From the NCBI GenBank assembly GCA_016223205.1, contig JACRPM010000009.1, positions 1 through 32,563 on the forward strand: DNA of 32,563 nucleotides, given 5' to 3'. Shown in pieces: positions 19,016 to 27,650 of this stretch (within the stretch, counting starts at the first letter, position 1; each line of letters starts with the position of its first letter). Under the pieces are notes generated by a model that was given only the letters and a program-made list of their open reading frames with translations, did no database searches and was not told the DNA's origin. Made by a program: the position numbers and the translations under genes. This stretch comes from Candidatus Saganbacteria bacterium (lineage in GTDB: Bacteria > Margulisbacteria > WOR-1 > XYC2-FULL-46-14 > WPAF01).

Positions 19016-19555
19016 ATGTTGTCATTAAAAGAAAGATATCATAAAGAAGTCATTAAGGAATTGAGCAAAAAGTTCGGCTATAAGAACGTCTGGCAGGTGC
19101 CCCGCCTGATCAAAGTGGTGATCTCGAGGGGCGTATCCGAAGGAGCAAGCAACCCCAAGGCGGTGGAGATATCCCAGGCGGAACTTAGCGAGATCGCGGG
19201 GCAATTCCCCATGATAACCTATGCTAAAAAATCCATCGCGAATTTTAAGCTTAAAGCCCATGATCCCATCGGGCTGGTAGTGACGCTCCGCGGCGAACGG
19301 CTCTTCCTTTTCTTGAACAAGCTCATCAATATCTCCCTGCCAAAGGTGAGGGACTTTAGGGGCCTGTCGCCCAAGTCGTTCGACGGACGGGGGAATTATT
19401 CTTTCGGGATCCGGGAACAGCTGATCTTTCCCGAGGTGGATTACGACAAGGTGGACAAGGTCCGGGGAATGAACATTACCATCGCGACCACAGCCAAGAC
19501 CGATGCGGAAGCGCGGGAACTTTTGACCCTTCTGGGGATACCTTTTAGGAAATAA
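19016..19555 (+). CDS. rplE: 50S ribosomal protein L5
   Basis: A 179-residue 5S rRNA-binding protein of the central protuberance, contacting P-site tRNA and S13. Hallmarks are [53 protein letters not shown] and [22 protein letters not shown]. Length is normal. It follows rplX after one base, so the rplX-rplE spacer, where S8 binds to repress the spc operon in E. coli, is absent. Confidence 0.97.
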   Translation: MLSLKERYHKEVIKELSKKFGYKNVWQVPRLIKVVISRGVSEGASNPKAVEISQAELSEIAGQFPMITYAKKSIANFKLKAHDPIGLVVTLRGERLFLFLNKLINISLPKVRDFRGLSPKSFDGRGNYSFGIREQLIFPEVDYDKVDKVRGMNITIATTAKTDAEARELLTLLGIPFRK

Positions 19556-19566
19556 GGCGGAAAAAT

Positions 19567-19752
19567 ATGGCAAAAAAATCCTGGTGGGAAAGATTAAGAA
19601 AGGGAGCCAAGTTCGACGTCCGGCACCATAATCGCTGCGGCGTGTGCGGCCGGTCGCGCAGCTACCTGCGCAAGTTCGGCGTCTGCCGCATCTGTTTTAG
19701 GAATCTGGCCAGCCGTGGGGAGCTCCCGGGCGTAACCAAGGCCAGCTGGTAA
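19567..19752 (+). CDS. rpsZ: 30S ribosomal protein S14, type Z
   Basis: A 61-residue zinc form of S14, as in Gram-positive bacteria, Thermus and other deep lineages; the longer zinc-free type is not seen here. Cys24, Cys27, Cys40 and Cys43 bind the metal within [20 protein letters not shown]. The C-terminal motif [19 protein letters not shown] is standard. The start is the ATG at 19567, 11 bases after rplE, with GGCGG upstream. A hairpin lies between its stop and rpsH. Confidence 0.97.
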   Translation: MAKKSWWERLRKGAKFDVRHHNRCGVCGRSRSYLRKFGVCRICFRNLASRGELPGVTKASW

Positions 19753-19778
19753 GGTATGAACCATGTTAGGTTCATACT
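19753..19778 (+). promoter_or_regulatory. Hairpin abutting the rpsH Shine-Dalgarno, candidate S8 control site
   Basis: GTATGAACC (19754-19762) and GGTTCATAC (19769-19777) form a perfect 9-bp stem with loop ATGTTA; G19753 and T19778 add a wobble pair. It begins on the base after the rpsZ TAA and ends just before the AAGGAG that serves rpsH, so a protein bound here could block initiation. No T-run follows, so it is not a terminator. No established S8-binding consensus was recognised; a small dispersed palindrome is the alternative. Confidence 0.55.
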
Positions 19779-19791
19779 AAGGAGATAAAGG

Positions 19792-20199
19792 ATGAACGAT
19801 TCGCTGTCGGATATGTTTTCGCGCATCAAGAACGCTTTGGCCCGCCGGTCCGAGACGGTGGAGCTGCCCGCCGCCCGGCTGGTGGCCGATATGGCCGTGG
19901 TCCTGGCGGAAGAAGGTTATATCATAAAACACGAGACCTTGACCCGGGGCACCAAAAAGATCATACGCATCACCTTAAAATACGGCCGCGATAAATACGG
20001 CCGGCCGGCGGTGGCCGCGATCCAGCACCTAAAAAGGGTCAGTCGTCCCGGGTCGCGCGTTTATATGGGCTGGGAAGATCTGCGGCCGGTGCAATCGGGC
20101 TACGGCACCTCTGTCCTTTCCACCCCGCAAGGAGTGATGGCGGGGGGGAAAGCGCGCCGGGAAAAATTGGGAGGAGAGGTTTTGGCTTATGTTTGGTAA
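19792..20199 (+). CDS. rpsH: 30S ribosomal protein S8
   Basis: A 135-residue central-domain protein that binds 16S helix 21 and represses the spc operon in several bacteria. The N-terminal SDMFSRIKNAL and the C-terminal SGYGTSVLSTPQGVM and GGEVLAYVW segments identify it. AAGGAG at 19779-19784 lies 7 bases before the ATG and next to a stable hairpin. A run of seven G (20142-20148) within MAGGKAR is a possible slippage or sequencing-error site, but the frame is correct on both sides. Confidence 0.97.
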   Translation: MNDSLSDMFSRIKNALARRSETVELPAARLVADMAVVLAEEGYIIKHETLTRGTKKIIRITLKYGRDKYGRPAVAAIQHLKRVSRPGSRVYMGWEDLRPVQSGYGTSVLSTPQGVMAGGKARREKLGGEVLAYVW

Positions 20200-20208
20200 A
20201 GGTGATAT

Positions 20209-20763
20209 ATGTCTAGGATAGGCAGGCAGCCCATAGAGGTCCCGGCCGGGGTGGAAGTTAAAGTGCAGGGCCGGGAAGTGCTGGTCTCGGGGCCTAAGGG
20301 CAAACTCAAACAAACAATCGACCCTCGCATCAGCGTAAAGCTGGAGGACAAGAAAGTTGTCTTGTCCCGCCAGGGCGAGGATAAATCCGTGCGCGCCCTG
20401 CACGGCCTTTACCGCGCGCTGATCAATAATATGGTGGTCGGCGTCAAGGATGGATTTACCAAAACCTTGGAACTTTCCGGGGTGGGCTACCGCGCCGCCA
20501 AAGAAGGTAAAAAACTGGTGCTTTCTTTGGGGTTTTCCCATCCGGTCAACTTCGATCCTCCGGAAGGAATCGAATTTACCGTAGAAGGCCAGAACAAAGT
20601 TAAGGTCTCCGGCATCAGCAAGGCCCTGGTCGGACAGATCGCAGCCGATATACGCGTCTCGCGCCCGGTGGAGCCCTACAAGGGCAAGGGCGTAAAGTAC
20701 GAAGGCGAGATCGTGCGCCGCAAGGCCGGCAAAGCCGCCAAATCCGCCGGAGGAGCAGCCTAA
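20209..20763 (+). CDS. rplF: 50S ribosomal protein L6
   Basis: A 184-residue protein near the sarcin-ricin loop with two repeated domains. [19 protein letters not shown] is the standard N-terminus; [20 protein letters not shown] marks the start of the second domain and [20 protein letters not shown] with [20 protein letters not shown] the C-terminal rRNA-binding region. The ATG is 9 bases after rpsH. There is a short Ala/Lys-rich tail. Confidence 0.97.
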   Translation: MSRIGRQPIEVPAGVEVKVQGREVLVSGPKGKLKQTIDPRISVKLEDKKVVLSRQGEDKSVRALHGLYRALINNMVVGVKDGFTKTLELSGVGYRAAKEGKKLVLSLGFSHPVNFDPPEGIEFTVEGQNKVKVSGISKALVGQIAADIRVSRPVEPYKGKGVKYEGEIVRRKAGKAAKSAGGAA

Positions 20764-20764
20764 T

Positions 20765-21082
20765 ATGAAACGACGCAAAGTGATCGGAAATAAAGAACGT
20801 CCGCGGCTTTCGATCTATCGCAGTTTGACCGGTATTTACGCCCAGGTGATCGACGATCAGCAGGGCAAAACCCTGGCCGCGGCTTCGTCCCTAACGCTCA
20901 CCGGTAAAGGCAAAAAGAAATTGAGCAAGACCGAACAGGCCAAAGAGGTGGGCCGGTTGGTGGCGGCCGCAGCCCGTGCCGCCGGGGTAGAAAAAGTGGT
21001 ATTCGATCGCGGCCGATTCCTGTATCGGGGCCGCGTTAAGCTTCTGGCCGATTCCGCCAGAGAAGGGGGACTCAAGTTTTGA
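20765..21082 (+). CDS. rplR: 50S ribosomal protein L18, short N-terminus
   Basis: A 105-residue 5S rRNA-binding protein. The core is clear: [20 protein letters not shown], then [20 protein letters not shown] and [20 protein letters not shown]. The usual arginine-rich N-terminal tail (about 14 residues in 117-120-residue homologues) is reduced to [10 protein letters not shown]. No in-frame upstream start restores it, since the gene begins one base after the rplF stop. The TGA overlaps the TTG of rpsE. Confidence 0.96.
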   Translation: MKRRKVIGNKERPRLSIYRSLTGIYAQVIDDQQGKTLAAASSLTLTGKGKKKLSKTEQAKEVGRLVAAAARAAGVEKVVFDRGRFLYRGRVKLLADSAREGGLKF

Positions 21083-21582
21083 GAACTAATTACCAGCGGG
21101 AACCGAAAGAATTCGAAGAAAAAGTGGTCCAGGTGCGCCGCGTGACCAAAGTGGTCACCGGAGGGAAAAGGATGGGTTTCCGCGCTTTAACCGTGGTGGG
21201 CGACCGCAAAGGCCGCGTGGGCATCGGCATCGGCAAAGCGGCCGAGGTCTCGGCCGCTATCCGCAAGGGAGTGGAAGCCGCCAAAAAGGCCATGATCACT
21301 TTTCCGCTTACCGGCACGACCATTCCTCATGAGATCACCGGGCGCTTGGGCGCCAGTGAAGTTCTACTTCGGCCGGCCGCCTCGGGACGCGGGGTTATCG
21401 CCGGGGGAGCGGTGCGAGTGGTTTTGGAGCTGGCCGGCATCCGCGATATCGTAGCCAAGAATATCGGCTCCAGCTCCGCCATCAACTGCGCCAAGGCCAC
21501 AGTGGAAGCCCTGATCAATCTTAAACGGCGGGAACAGCAAGAAGAACTGCGAGGCCTGCCCTTGAGGGTGACCGGTGCTTAA
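21079..21582 (+). CDS. rpsE: 30S ribosomal protein S5
   Basis: A 167-residue protein acting in decoding accuracy and mRNA unwinding at the entry channel. The start is TTG at 21079 ([20 protein letters not shown]), overlapping the rplR stop as TTGA, with an AAGGGGG nine bases before. Hallmarks are [34 protein letters not shown] and [18 protein letters not shown]. The gene is followed directly by rplO; rpmD (L30), which normally lies between, is absent. Confidence 0.97.
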   Translation: MRTNYQREPKEFEEKVVQVRRVTKVVTGGKRMGFRALTVVGDRKGRVGIGIGKAAEVSAAIRKGVEAAKKAMITFPLTGTTIPHEITGRLGASEVLLRPAASGRGVIAGGAVRVVLELAGIRDIVAKNIGSSSAINCAKATVEALINLKRREQQEELRGLPLRVTGA

Positions 21583-21994
21583 TTTAACGAACCTTAAACC
21601 GGTCCGCGGTTCGCGCAAAAGAAAAATGCGCGTCGGCCGCGGAACTTCTTCCGGCCACGGCAAAACCTGCGGCCGGGGGCATAAGGGACAGACCAGCCGC
21701 GCCGGCGGGACCAAGGGCGCCCGCTTCGAAGGCGGCCAGACCCCCCTCTACCGCCGCCTGCCCAAAAAGCGGGGATTCAATAACATCCTTTTCCGCAAAG
21801 AATATGAGGTCATCAATCTCAACGATCTTAATAAATATGAGGGAGAAGTCAATCTGATAAAGCCCGACCTATTGGTCAAGGTGCTGGGCGAGGGAGAGCT
21901 GAAGAAGGCCCTCAAAGTGACCGCCAACAAGTTCAGCCAGTCGGCCAAAGCCAAGATCGAAAAAGCCGGAGGGAGCGCCATTGAACATCCTTAA
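21575..21994 (+). CDS. rplO: 50S ribosomal protein L15
   Basis: A 139-residue late-assembly protein. The glycine/arginine-rich N-terminal half ([20 protein letters not shown] then [10 protein letters not shown]) threads through 23S rRNA; the C-terminal globular part is present but the protein is slightly shorter than the usual ~145. The GTG start at 21575 overlaps rpsE by eight bases, with GAGGG six bases upstream. The end overlaps secY by 14 bases. Confidence 0.96.
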   Translation: MLNLTNLKPVRGSRKRKMRVGRGTSSGHGKTCGRGHKGQTSRAGGTKGARFEGGQTPLYRRLPKKRGFNNILFRKEYEVINLNDLNKYEGEVNLIKPDLLVKVLGEGELKKALKVTANKFSQSAKAKIEKAGGSAIEHP

Positions 21995-23240
21995 GGCCTT
22001 TTTTAATATTCCCGACCTGCGCCGCAAAATTCTCTATACCATCGCGGTGCTGGTTATCTTCCGTCTAGGCGCGCACATCCCGGTAGCCGGGGTGGATACC
22101 ACCAAACTTGAGGCCCTGTTTGGGCGGGGAAATCTGATGGGATTTTTGGATCTCTTTACCGGAGGGGCTTTGCTGCGCTTCTCCATCTTTGCCATGGGCA
22201 TCGTACCCTATATCAACGCTTCGATCATCATGCAGCTTATGCAAGTAGTGGTCCCCCAGCTCGAGGCCCTGGCCAAGGAGGGCGAAGCCGGACGCAAGCA
22301 GATTGCCCAATATACCCGCTACCTCACCGTAGCTTTAGCGCTGGTGCAGTCGGTGGGTATCTCCTTCTGGCTGCGGGGCGTGATGCTGCCCACCATGAGC
22401 TTCCCGCTGTTCCTGTTCGGTACGGTGGTGGCCCTTACCGCCGGCTCGACCTTGGTGATGTGGCTGGGTGAGCTTATCACCGAGCGGGGCATCGGCAACG
22501 GGGCGTCGCTCATCATCTTTATCGGCATCGTGGCCCGCATCCCGGCTTATGCCGCCCAGACGGTGACCTTGGTTCGGGGCGGAGCGTCGCTTTTCGGAGT
22601 GCTGCTGCTGCTGTTCTCGTTTTTAGCGATGATCGTGGCCATCGTGATCATTCAGGAAGGCCAACGGAAGATCCCGGTGCAGTACGCCAAACGCGTCGTA
22701 GGCCGCAAGATGTACGGGGGAGGGACCACCTACATCCCCCTGCGCATCAACCAGGGCGGGGTGATCCCCATCATCTTTGCTTCTTCGGTATTGCTGTTCC
22801 CCGCAACCATGGCGCAATATATCCCTCTGCCTTTCATGCAGAACGTCGCCGGCTGGCTTTCTCCCAGCGGCGGGCTGTATATGTTCTTGTATTTTGCCTT
22901 GATCTTCTTTTTCACTTATTTCTACACCGCCATCACCTTTAATCCCAAAGAGCTGGCGGAGAACATTAAAAAATACGGCGGCTTTGTCACCGGGATACGG
23001 CCCGGCAAGCCCACGGCGGATTTTTTAGAGTACTCCATTTCGCGCCTGACCCTGGTGGGGGCGCTGTTTTTGGGGATCATTGCGGTGGTGCCGACCATAG
23101 TGGAAGGGCTGACCAAGATCACCTCTTTCCAGGGATTAGGGAGCACCGCGCTTTTGATCATGGTGGGCGTGGCGCTGGACCTGGTCCGCCAGATCGAGAC
23201 GCACTTGATCACCCGCCAGTACGAGGGGCTGCTGGCTTGA
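21981..23240 (+). CDS. secY: Preprotein translocase subunit SecY
   Basis: The channel subunit of SecYEG, 419 residues with about ten transmembrane segments. The start is TTG at 21981 ([20 protein letters not shown]), preceded by GGAGGGAGC and lying within the end of rplO. Family hallmarks are FRLGAHIPVAGVD before the plug, GIVPYINASIIMQLM in helix 2, LGELITERGIGNGASLIIF, and the cytosolic loop GQRKIPVQYAKRVVGRKMYG that binds ribosome and SecA. SecE is at 571-771. Confidence 0.98.
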   Translation: MNILKAFFNIPDLRRKILYTIAVLVIFRLGAHIPVAGVDTTKLEALFGRGNLMGFLDLFTGGALLRFSIFAMGIVPYINASIIMQLMQVVVPQLEALAKEGEAGRKQIAQYTRYLTVALALVQSVGISFWLRGVMLPTMSFPLFLFGTVVALTAGSTLVMWLGELITERGIGNGASLIIFIGIVARIPAYAAQTVTLVRGGASLFGVLLLLFSFLAMIVAIVIIQEGQRKIPVQYAKRVVGRKMYGGGTTYIPLRINQGGVIPIIFASSVLLFPATMAQYIPLPFMQNVAGWLSPSGGLYMFLYFALIFFFTYFYTAITFNPKELAENIKKYGGFVTGIRPGKPTADFLEYSISRLTLVGALFLGIIAVVPTIVEGLTKITSFQGLGSTALLIMVGVALDLVRQIETHLITRQYEGLLA

Positions 23241-23872
23241 TCTTGATATTTTTGGGCCCCCCCGGCTCCGGCAAGGGCACCCAGGCCAAACGGCTGGCGG
23301 ATAAGATGGGTTTTCCGCATATCGCCTTGGGAGATATTTTACGGGAATCGATCCGTCTGGGGGATGAGGTGGGCTTGTTGGCTAAGGGTTTTGTGGAGGC
23401 GGGAAAGTTAGTGCCGGACGAAGTGACCATCCGCATCACGCGCGAGCGCATCGCTAAACCGGATTGTCAGCGGGGTTTTATCTTGGACGGGTTCCCCCGC
23501 TCGCTCAACCAGGCCCTGGCGCTGGATGAGACGCTCAAAGGAGCGGATTATCGGGTGGTTTATTTTGACGTTCCGCTTCAAGCGGTGATCGAGCGGAACG
23601 CGGGACGCTGGTCCTGCCCCAATTGCGGGGCGGTGTATCATGTCAAGTTCAACCCGCCCAAGCAGGCGGGCATTTGCGACCGCTGCGGAGAAAAGCTTTA
23701 TCAAAGGAAAGACGACAACGAAGAGGTCATTAAGACCCGCTTTGTGGTGTACGAGCAACAGACCACCCCTTTGATCGAGTACTATTCCAAGAAGGGAAAA
23801 CTGGTCAAGCTAGAGGCCGAGGCCACGATCTCCGAGGTCAATGAGCGGCTGCAAAAAGCCCTGGGGATATGA
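23237..23872 (+). CDS. adk: Adenylate kinase, zinc-lid type
   Basis: Catalyses AMP + ATP to two ADP. The 211-residue long-lid form has the P-loop GPPGSGKGT at residues 7-15, the AMP-site segment FILDGFPRSLNQA, and a lid with Cys127, Cys130, Cys147 and Cys150 that bind zinc. The arginines matching E. coli Arg119 and Arg123 are kept. The start is TTG at 23237, overlapping the secY stop as TTGA, with GAGGGG eight bases upstream. Placement between secY and map is common outside the proteobacteria. Confidence 0.97.
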   Translation: MILIFLGPPGSGKGTQAKRLADKMGFPHIALGDILRESIRLGDEVGLLAKGFVEAGKLVPDEVTIRITRERIAKPDCQRGFILDGFPRSLNQALALDETLKGADYRVVYFDVPLQAVIERNAGRWSCPNCGAVYHVKFNPPKQAGICDRCGEKLYQRKDDNEEVIKTRFVVYEQQTTPLIEYYSKKGKLVKLEAEATISEVNERLQKALGI

Positions 23873-24612
23873 TCCTGATCAAAGATCAGGATGAGATCCA
23901 AAAGGTCAAGGCGGCCTGCCAGGTAGTAGCGCAGGTTTTCCGTGAGATCGAGGGCCAGGTTAAGGCCGGGATCTCGACGCTCGAGCTCGATGCTTTGATC
24001 GAAGGATCGATCAGGCGGCAGGGAGCCCAGCCCGCTTTTAAGGGCTACCGGGGTTATAAGCATGCGTCCTGCCTTTCGGTCAACGCCGAAGTGGTGCACG
24101 GCATCCCGGGGAGCCGCCGACTATCGGAAGGCGATGTGGTAGGGGTGGATATCGGAGCGCTGCTCAACGGCTTTTACGGGGATGCGGCGCGGACCTACGC
24201 CATCGGCCAAGTAAGTGGCCAGGCCCGCAAGCTTTTACGGGTCGGGGAAGAATGCCTGGAGCTTGCGATCAAGCAGGCGCGGGCGGGAAGGCACCTGGGG
24301 GATATCGGGAGCGCGATCGAACGGCATGCCGCGCGCGCCAAATTTTCGGTGGTGCGCGACCTGTTCGGACATGGAATCGGTCGTTCCCTGCACGAGGATC
24401 CCCTGATCCCGAACTTTGGGATGGGAGGGCAGGGAGCGGAATTGAGGCCGGGAATGACCCTGGCCATCGAGCCCATGGTCAACGCCGGGGGCTCGCAGGT
24501 TTTGACCCTGTCCGACGGCTGGACGGTGGTGACGGCGGATAACCAGCTCTCGGTGCATTTTGAAAATACGGTGCTCGTGACCGAAAACGATCCGGAGGTG
24601 CTGACCAAGTGA
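23869..24612 (+). CDS. map: Methionine aminopeptidase, type I
   Basis: Removes the initiator methionine from nascent proteins. The 247-residue pita-bread fold has all metal ligands: Asp94, Asp105, His168, Glu201 and Glu232, plus the substrate-side His77 in VVHGIP. These correspond to E. coli Asp97, Asp108, His171, Glu204, Glu235 and His79. It lacks the N-terminal zinc-finger extension of some homologues. It overlaps adk by four bases (ATGA) and infA by four (GTGA). Confidence 0.97.
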   Translation: MILIKDQDEIQKVKAACQVVAQVFREIEGQVKAGISTLELDALIEGSIRRQGAQPAFKGYRGYKHASCLSVNAEVVHGIPGSRRLSEGDVVGVDIGALLNGFYGDAARTYAIGQVSGQARKLLRVGEECLELAIKQARAGRHLGDIGSAIERHAARAKFSVVRDLFGHGIGRSLHEDPLIPNFGMGGQGAELRPGMTLAIEPMVNAGGSQVLTLSDGWTVVTADNQLSVHFENTVLVTENDPEVLTK

Positions 24613-24827
24613 CGGGAAAAGATCTGATCGAAATGGAGGGAGAGGTTACTGAAGCCCTGCCCAACGCCGTGTTCAGGGTTAAGCTTGAGACCGGACAAAT
24701 GATCCTGGCGCATGTCTCGGGGAAGATCCGGAAAAATTTTATCCGCATCCTTCCCGGGGACAAAGTGAAAGTGGAGCTTTCTCCCTATGATCTAAGTCGC
24801 GGAAGAATAACCTTCCGCATGAGGTGA
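24609..24827 (+). CDS. infA: Translation initiation factor IF-1
   Basis: A 72-residue OB-fold protein that blocks the A site during initiation. The sequence [20 protein letters not shown], then [20 protein letters not shown] and [14 protein letters not shown], is standard over the full length. The GTG start overlaps the map stop, with GGAGG about nine bases before. The order map-infA-rpmJ-rpsM is typical of Gram-positive and deep-branching bacteria. Confidence 0.97.
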   Translation: MTGKDLIEMEGEVTEALPNAVFRVKLETGQMILAHVSGKIRKNFIRILPGDKVKVELSPYDLSRGRITFRMR

Positions 24828-24831
24828 AGAT

Positions 24832-24945
24832 ATGAAAGTCAGGGCGTCGTTAAAAAAGATGTGCGATAAATGCAAGATGGTGCGCCGGGGCAAATACTTA
24901 CGGGTGATCTGTGAGAACCCCAAGCACAAACAGAGACAAGGTTAA
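24832..24945 (+). CDS. rpmJ: 50S ribosomal protein L36 (zinc-binding form)
   Basis: A 37-residue protein, [20 protein letters not shown] followed by [17 protein letters not shown]. Cys11, Cys14, Cys27 and His32 form the zinc site of the C+ type. It lies four bases after infA, with GAGGTGAAG as Shine-Dalgarno, and is followed after ten bases by rpsM. Confidence 0.97.
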   Translation: MKVRASLKKMCDKCKMVRRGKYLRVICENPKHKQRQG

Positions 24946-24955
24946 GGAGGGTTAA

Positions 24956-25336
24956 ATGGCCAGAATCGCCGGGGTGGATCTGCCCCCCAATAAAAGAATA
25001 GTGATCGGGCTTACCTATGTGTACGGGATCGGGCCGTCCATAAGCGGCAAATTGCTCCAGGCCTGCGGGATCGATCCCAATGTCAAGGTGAAAGACCTGA
25101 AAGAAGACCAGGTGGTCAGGCTCCGGGAAGCTATCAAGAGCATCCCGGTCGAAGGGGACCTGCGCCGGGACGTTTCTATGAGCATCAAACGCCTGATCGA
25201 GACCGGTTCTTACCGCGGCGCCCGGCACCGGAAGAACCTGCCGGCCCGCGGCCAGCGCACCCGCACCAACGCGCGCACGCGCCGGGGCAAGCGTAAGACC
25301 GTGGGATCGGGTAGACGTAAGGAGGAAAAAACCTAA
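24956..25336 (+). CDS. rpsM: 30S ribosomal protein S13
   Basis: A 126-residue head protein forming intersubunit bridges with L5 and contacting P-site tRNA through its C-terminal tail. [34 protein letters not shown] and [20 protein letters not shown] with [13 protein letters not shown] are family signatures. GGAGGG at 24946-24951 precedes the ATG. The C-terminal basic tail is complete. Confidence 0.97.
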   Translation: MARIAGVDLPPNKRIVIGLTYVYGIGPSISGKLLQACGIDPNVKVKDLKEDQVVRLREAIKSIPVEGDLRRDVSMSIKRLIETGSYRGARHRKNLPARGQRTRTNARTRRGKRKTVGSGRRKEEKT

Positions 25337-25339
25337 ACC

Positions 25340-25726
25340 ATGGCTGAACAAGTTAAGAAAAAGATCAAGGTCCGTAAAGGAGTGACCAATGGGGTGGCCC
25401 ACATCCTGGCTACCTTCAACAATACCATTATCACCATTACCGATCCCAATGGCGGGGTCATCTGCGCCTCATCCGCCGGAGCGGTGGGATTTAAAGGCAC
25501 CAAGAAGGGCACTCCCTTCGCGGCCCAATCCGCGGCCGAAGCCGCCGGACGCATCGCGCTCGAGTCCGGAGTGAAAGAGCTCGAGGTGATGGTCAAAGGT
25601 CCGGGATCAGGACGGGAGACCGCCATCCGGGCCCTGCAAGCCGTCGGCTTGCAGATCAATTCCATCAAGGACGCCACCCTCATCCCCCATAACGGCTGCC
25701 GTCCCAAAAAGCGGAGGAGAGTGTAA
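25340..25726 (+). CDS. rpsK: 30S ribosomal protein S11
   Basis: A 128-residue platform protein near the E-site mRNA. Signatures are [40 protein letters not shown], and [20 protein letters not shown] with the C-terminal [12 protein letters not shown]. It begins three bases after rpsM and runs directly into rpsD with zero spacing. Confidence 0.97.
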   Translation: MAEQVKKKIKVRKGVTNGVAHILATFNNTIITITDPNGGVICASSAGAVGFKGTKKGTPFAAQSAAEAAGRIALESGVKELEVMVKGPGSGRETAIRALQAVGLQINSIKDATLIPHNGCRPKKRRRV

Positions 25727-26329
25727 ATGCGATTGATAAATTACTGCAAACAATGCCGCCGGGAAGGCGAGAAGCTGTTCCTCAAAGGGGAGCGCTGTTT
25801 AACCCCTAAGTGCGCGGTCGCCCGGCGGGCTTATCCGCCCGGTCCCCACGGGGAAAAGCCCACGCGGCTCACCGAGTTCGGCCGCCGCATGCGGGAAAAA
25901 CAAAAAGCCCGCCGCATTTACGGGTTGAACGAAAAACAATTCAGGAACTATTTCGAGCAGGCCTCCCGCGCAACGGGAGTTACCGGCTTGCGGCTGCTGC
26001 AGCTGCTCGAGATGCGGCTGGACAACGTGGTCTACCGCCTGGGATACGCTCCCTCGCGCCAGGCGGCCCGCCAGCTGGTGAGGCACGGGTTTATCAAGGT
26101 GAACGGCCGCAAGGTCAATATCCCTTCCTTTCAGGCCAAAGTGGGACAGGTGGTCGGGCTTAGGCCCGAGCGCCTCGAGAAGATCGCGGAAAAATTGGCC
26201 GAGCTTACGCCGCCGGCCTGGCTAAGTTTTGAGGCCGATAAGACCGCGAAAGTGGTGGGCCTGCCCACCCGCGACGATACCGAAAAGCTTATCGAAGATT
26301 CAGCCATCGTTGAGTACTATTCAAGGTAA
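25727..26329 (+). CDS. rpsD: 30S ribosomal protein S4 (zinc-binding form)
   Basis: A primary 16S rRNA-binding protein and, in some bacteria, repressor of the alpha operon. The 200-residue protein has Cys7, Cys10, Cys24 and Cys29 for zinc at the N-terminus. The S4 RNA-binding domain lies at about residues 90-150 (LEMRLDNVVYRLGYAPSRQA, ARQLVRHGFIKVNGRKVNI). The rpsK-rpsD junction has no spacer, and no S4-type pseudoknot leader was seen before rpsM. Confidence 0.97.
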   Translation: MRLINYCKQCRREGEKLFLKGERCLTPKCAVARRAYPPGPHGEKPTRLTEFGRRMREKQKARRIYGLNEKQFRNYFEQASRATGVTGLRLLQLLEMRLDNVVYRLGYAPSRQAARQLVRHGFIKVNGRKVNIPSFQAKVGQVVGLRPERLEKIAEKLAELTPPAWLSFEADKTAKVVGLPTRDDTEKLIEDSAIVEYYSR

Positions 26330-26344
26330 AAAGGAGGGCAAACC

Positions 26345-27298
26345 GTGATAATGTTAGGCGAGAAACCCTGGGTTAAGAACGAAGAAGAGACCGCTACTTA
26401 CGGAAAATTCGTGGTGGAGCCGCTGGAGCGGGGATACGGCGCGACTTTGGGCAACGCCCTGCGCCGGGTGCTTTTGGGATCGTTGACGGGAGCGGCCATC
26501 ACCGCGGTCAAGATCGAAGGCATTTCCCATGAGTTTTCCACCATCCCGGGGGTAGTGGAAGAAGTGCTGGAAATATTGCTGAACCTCAAGGAGATCGTTT
26601 TCCGTTCGTATTCGGATTCCCCCAAGGTCATAACCCTCACCGCCAAGGGCAAAGGGGAAGTTTTGGCCGGCGCGATCGAACACGACGCCGAAGTCGAGAT
26701 CGTCAATCCCGATCATAAGATCGCGACCCTCGAGGGCAACGGCAAGATCAGCTTAGAGATGATAGTGGAACGGGGCAAGGGCTTTGTCCCTTCCCAGCGC
26801 AACAAAAAGGCCACCCTGCCCATCGGCTATATCCCGATGGATTCCATCTTCTCTCCGGTGCTCAAGGTGAACGTAGGCACCGAAGACGTCCGGGTAGGGC
26901 AGGAGATCAATTACAACAAGCTGGTACTGCAGGTATGGACCAACGGGGCGATCAAGCCCCAGGAAGCCGTGGTGGAGGCCGCGCGGATACTTTCGCGCCA
27001 CATCGACATGTTCGTGCATCTGGGAGCGGCCATGGATGTTTTGGGCGCAGGCGGCGAGACCAAGGAGGCGGTGGAGTCCCAGGTCTACGAGATGAGCCTG
27101 GACGATCTCGAACTTTCGGCCCGCTCGCTCAATTGCTTAAAGAAAGCCAATATCAACACCGTGGGAGAACTGCTGGCGCTTTCGGAGCCCGAGCTGATGA
27201 AGCTTAAGAATTTTGGGGCGAAGTCCGCGACCGAGGTCAAGGAAAAACTGGCAGAGTACAAGCTCTCGCTCAAGGGCGGGGAGGAGGCCGGGCAGTGA
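26345..27298 (+). CDS. rpoA: DNA-directed RNA polymerase subunit alpha
   Basis: A 317-residue subunit that dimerises to scaffold beta and beta'. The N-terminal domain (about 1-230) has GYGATLGNALRRVLLGSLTG and KIEGISHEFSTIPGVVEEV. The C-terminal domain (about 248-310), which binds UP elements and activators, has LSARSLNCLKKANINTVGEL. AAGGAGGG at 26331-26338 gives 6-base spacing to the GTG at 26345 and 12 to the ATG at 26351, so GTG is preferred. It shares four bases with rplQ. Confidence 0.97.
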   Translation: MIMLGEKPWVKNEEETATYGKFVVEPLERGYGATLGNALRRVLLGSLTGAAITAVKIEGISHEFSTIPGVVEEVLEILLNLKEIVFRSYSDSPKVITLTAKGKGEVLAGAIEHDAEVEIVNPDHKIATLEGNGKISLEMIVERGKGFVPSQRNKKATLPIGYIPMDSIFSPVLKVNVGTEDVRVGQEINYNKLVLQVWTNGAIKPQEAVVEAARILSRHIDMFVHLGAAMDVLGAGGETKEAVESQVYEMSLDDLELSARSLNCLKKANINTVGELLALSEPELMKLKNFGAKSATEVKEKLAEYKLSLKGGEEAGQ

Positions 27299-27642
27299 GG
27301 CATCGCACCGGCAATCCAAAGTTTGGCCGTCCCACCGACCAGCGGTTGGCGGGAGTGTATCAGCAGGCCGGGGCGCTGATCGAGCACGGCAAGATCAAGA
27401 TCCTTTTGGTGCGCGCCAAACAAGTGCGCCGCATTGCGGAGCATTTGATCACCCTGGCCAAAAAGAACGATCTTAACAGCCGCCGCCAGGCCTTAAAAGT
27501 TTTAAAGGACCGGGATAAGGTCAAAACCTTATTTGGCCTGGGTCCGCGCTTTGAAGGTCGGGCGGGGGGATTTACCCGGATCATTAAGACCGGGTTCCGC
27601 CGGGGAGACGCGGCCGCCATGGCGGTTTTGGAGCTGGTGTGA
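27295..27642 (+). CDS. rplQ: 50S ribosomal protein L17
   Basis: A 115-residue protein at the bottom of the large subunit near the tunnel exit. The N-terminal MRHRTGNPKFGRPTDQRLAG and the C-terminal GFTRIIKTGFRRGDAAAMAV are diagnostic. The GTG start overlaps the rpoA stop (GTGA), with GAGGAGG seven bases upstream. Length is typical of the short bacterial form. Confidence 0.97.
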   Translation: MRHRTGNPKFGRPTDQRLAGVYQQAGALIEHGKIKILLVRAKQVRRIAEHLITLAKKNDLNSRRQALKVLKDRDKVKTLFGLGPRFEGRAGGFTRIIKTGFRRGDAAAMAVLELV

Positions 27643-27650
27643 GGTAAAAA

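Noticed and set aside
20142..20148. Run of seven G in rpsH as a frameshift site
   Set aside because: The S8 sequence is conserved and in frame on both sides, so no shift is needed.
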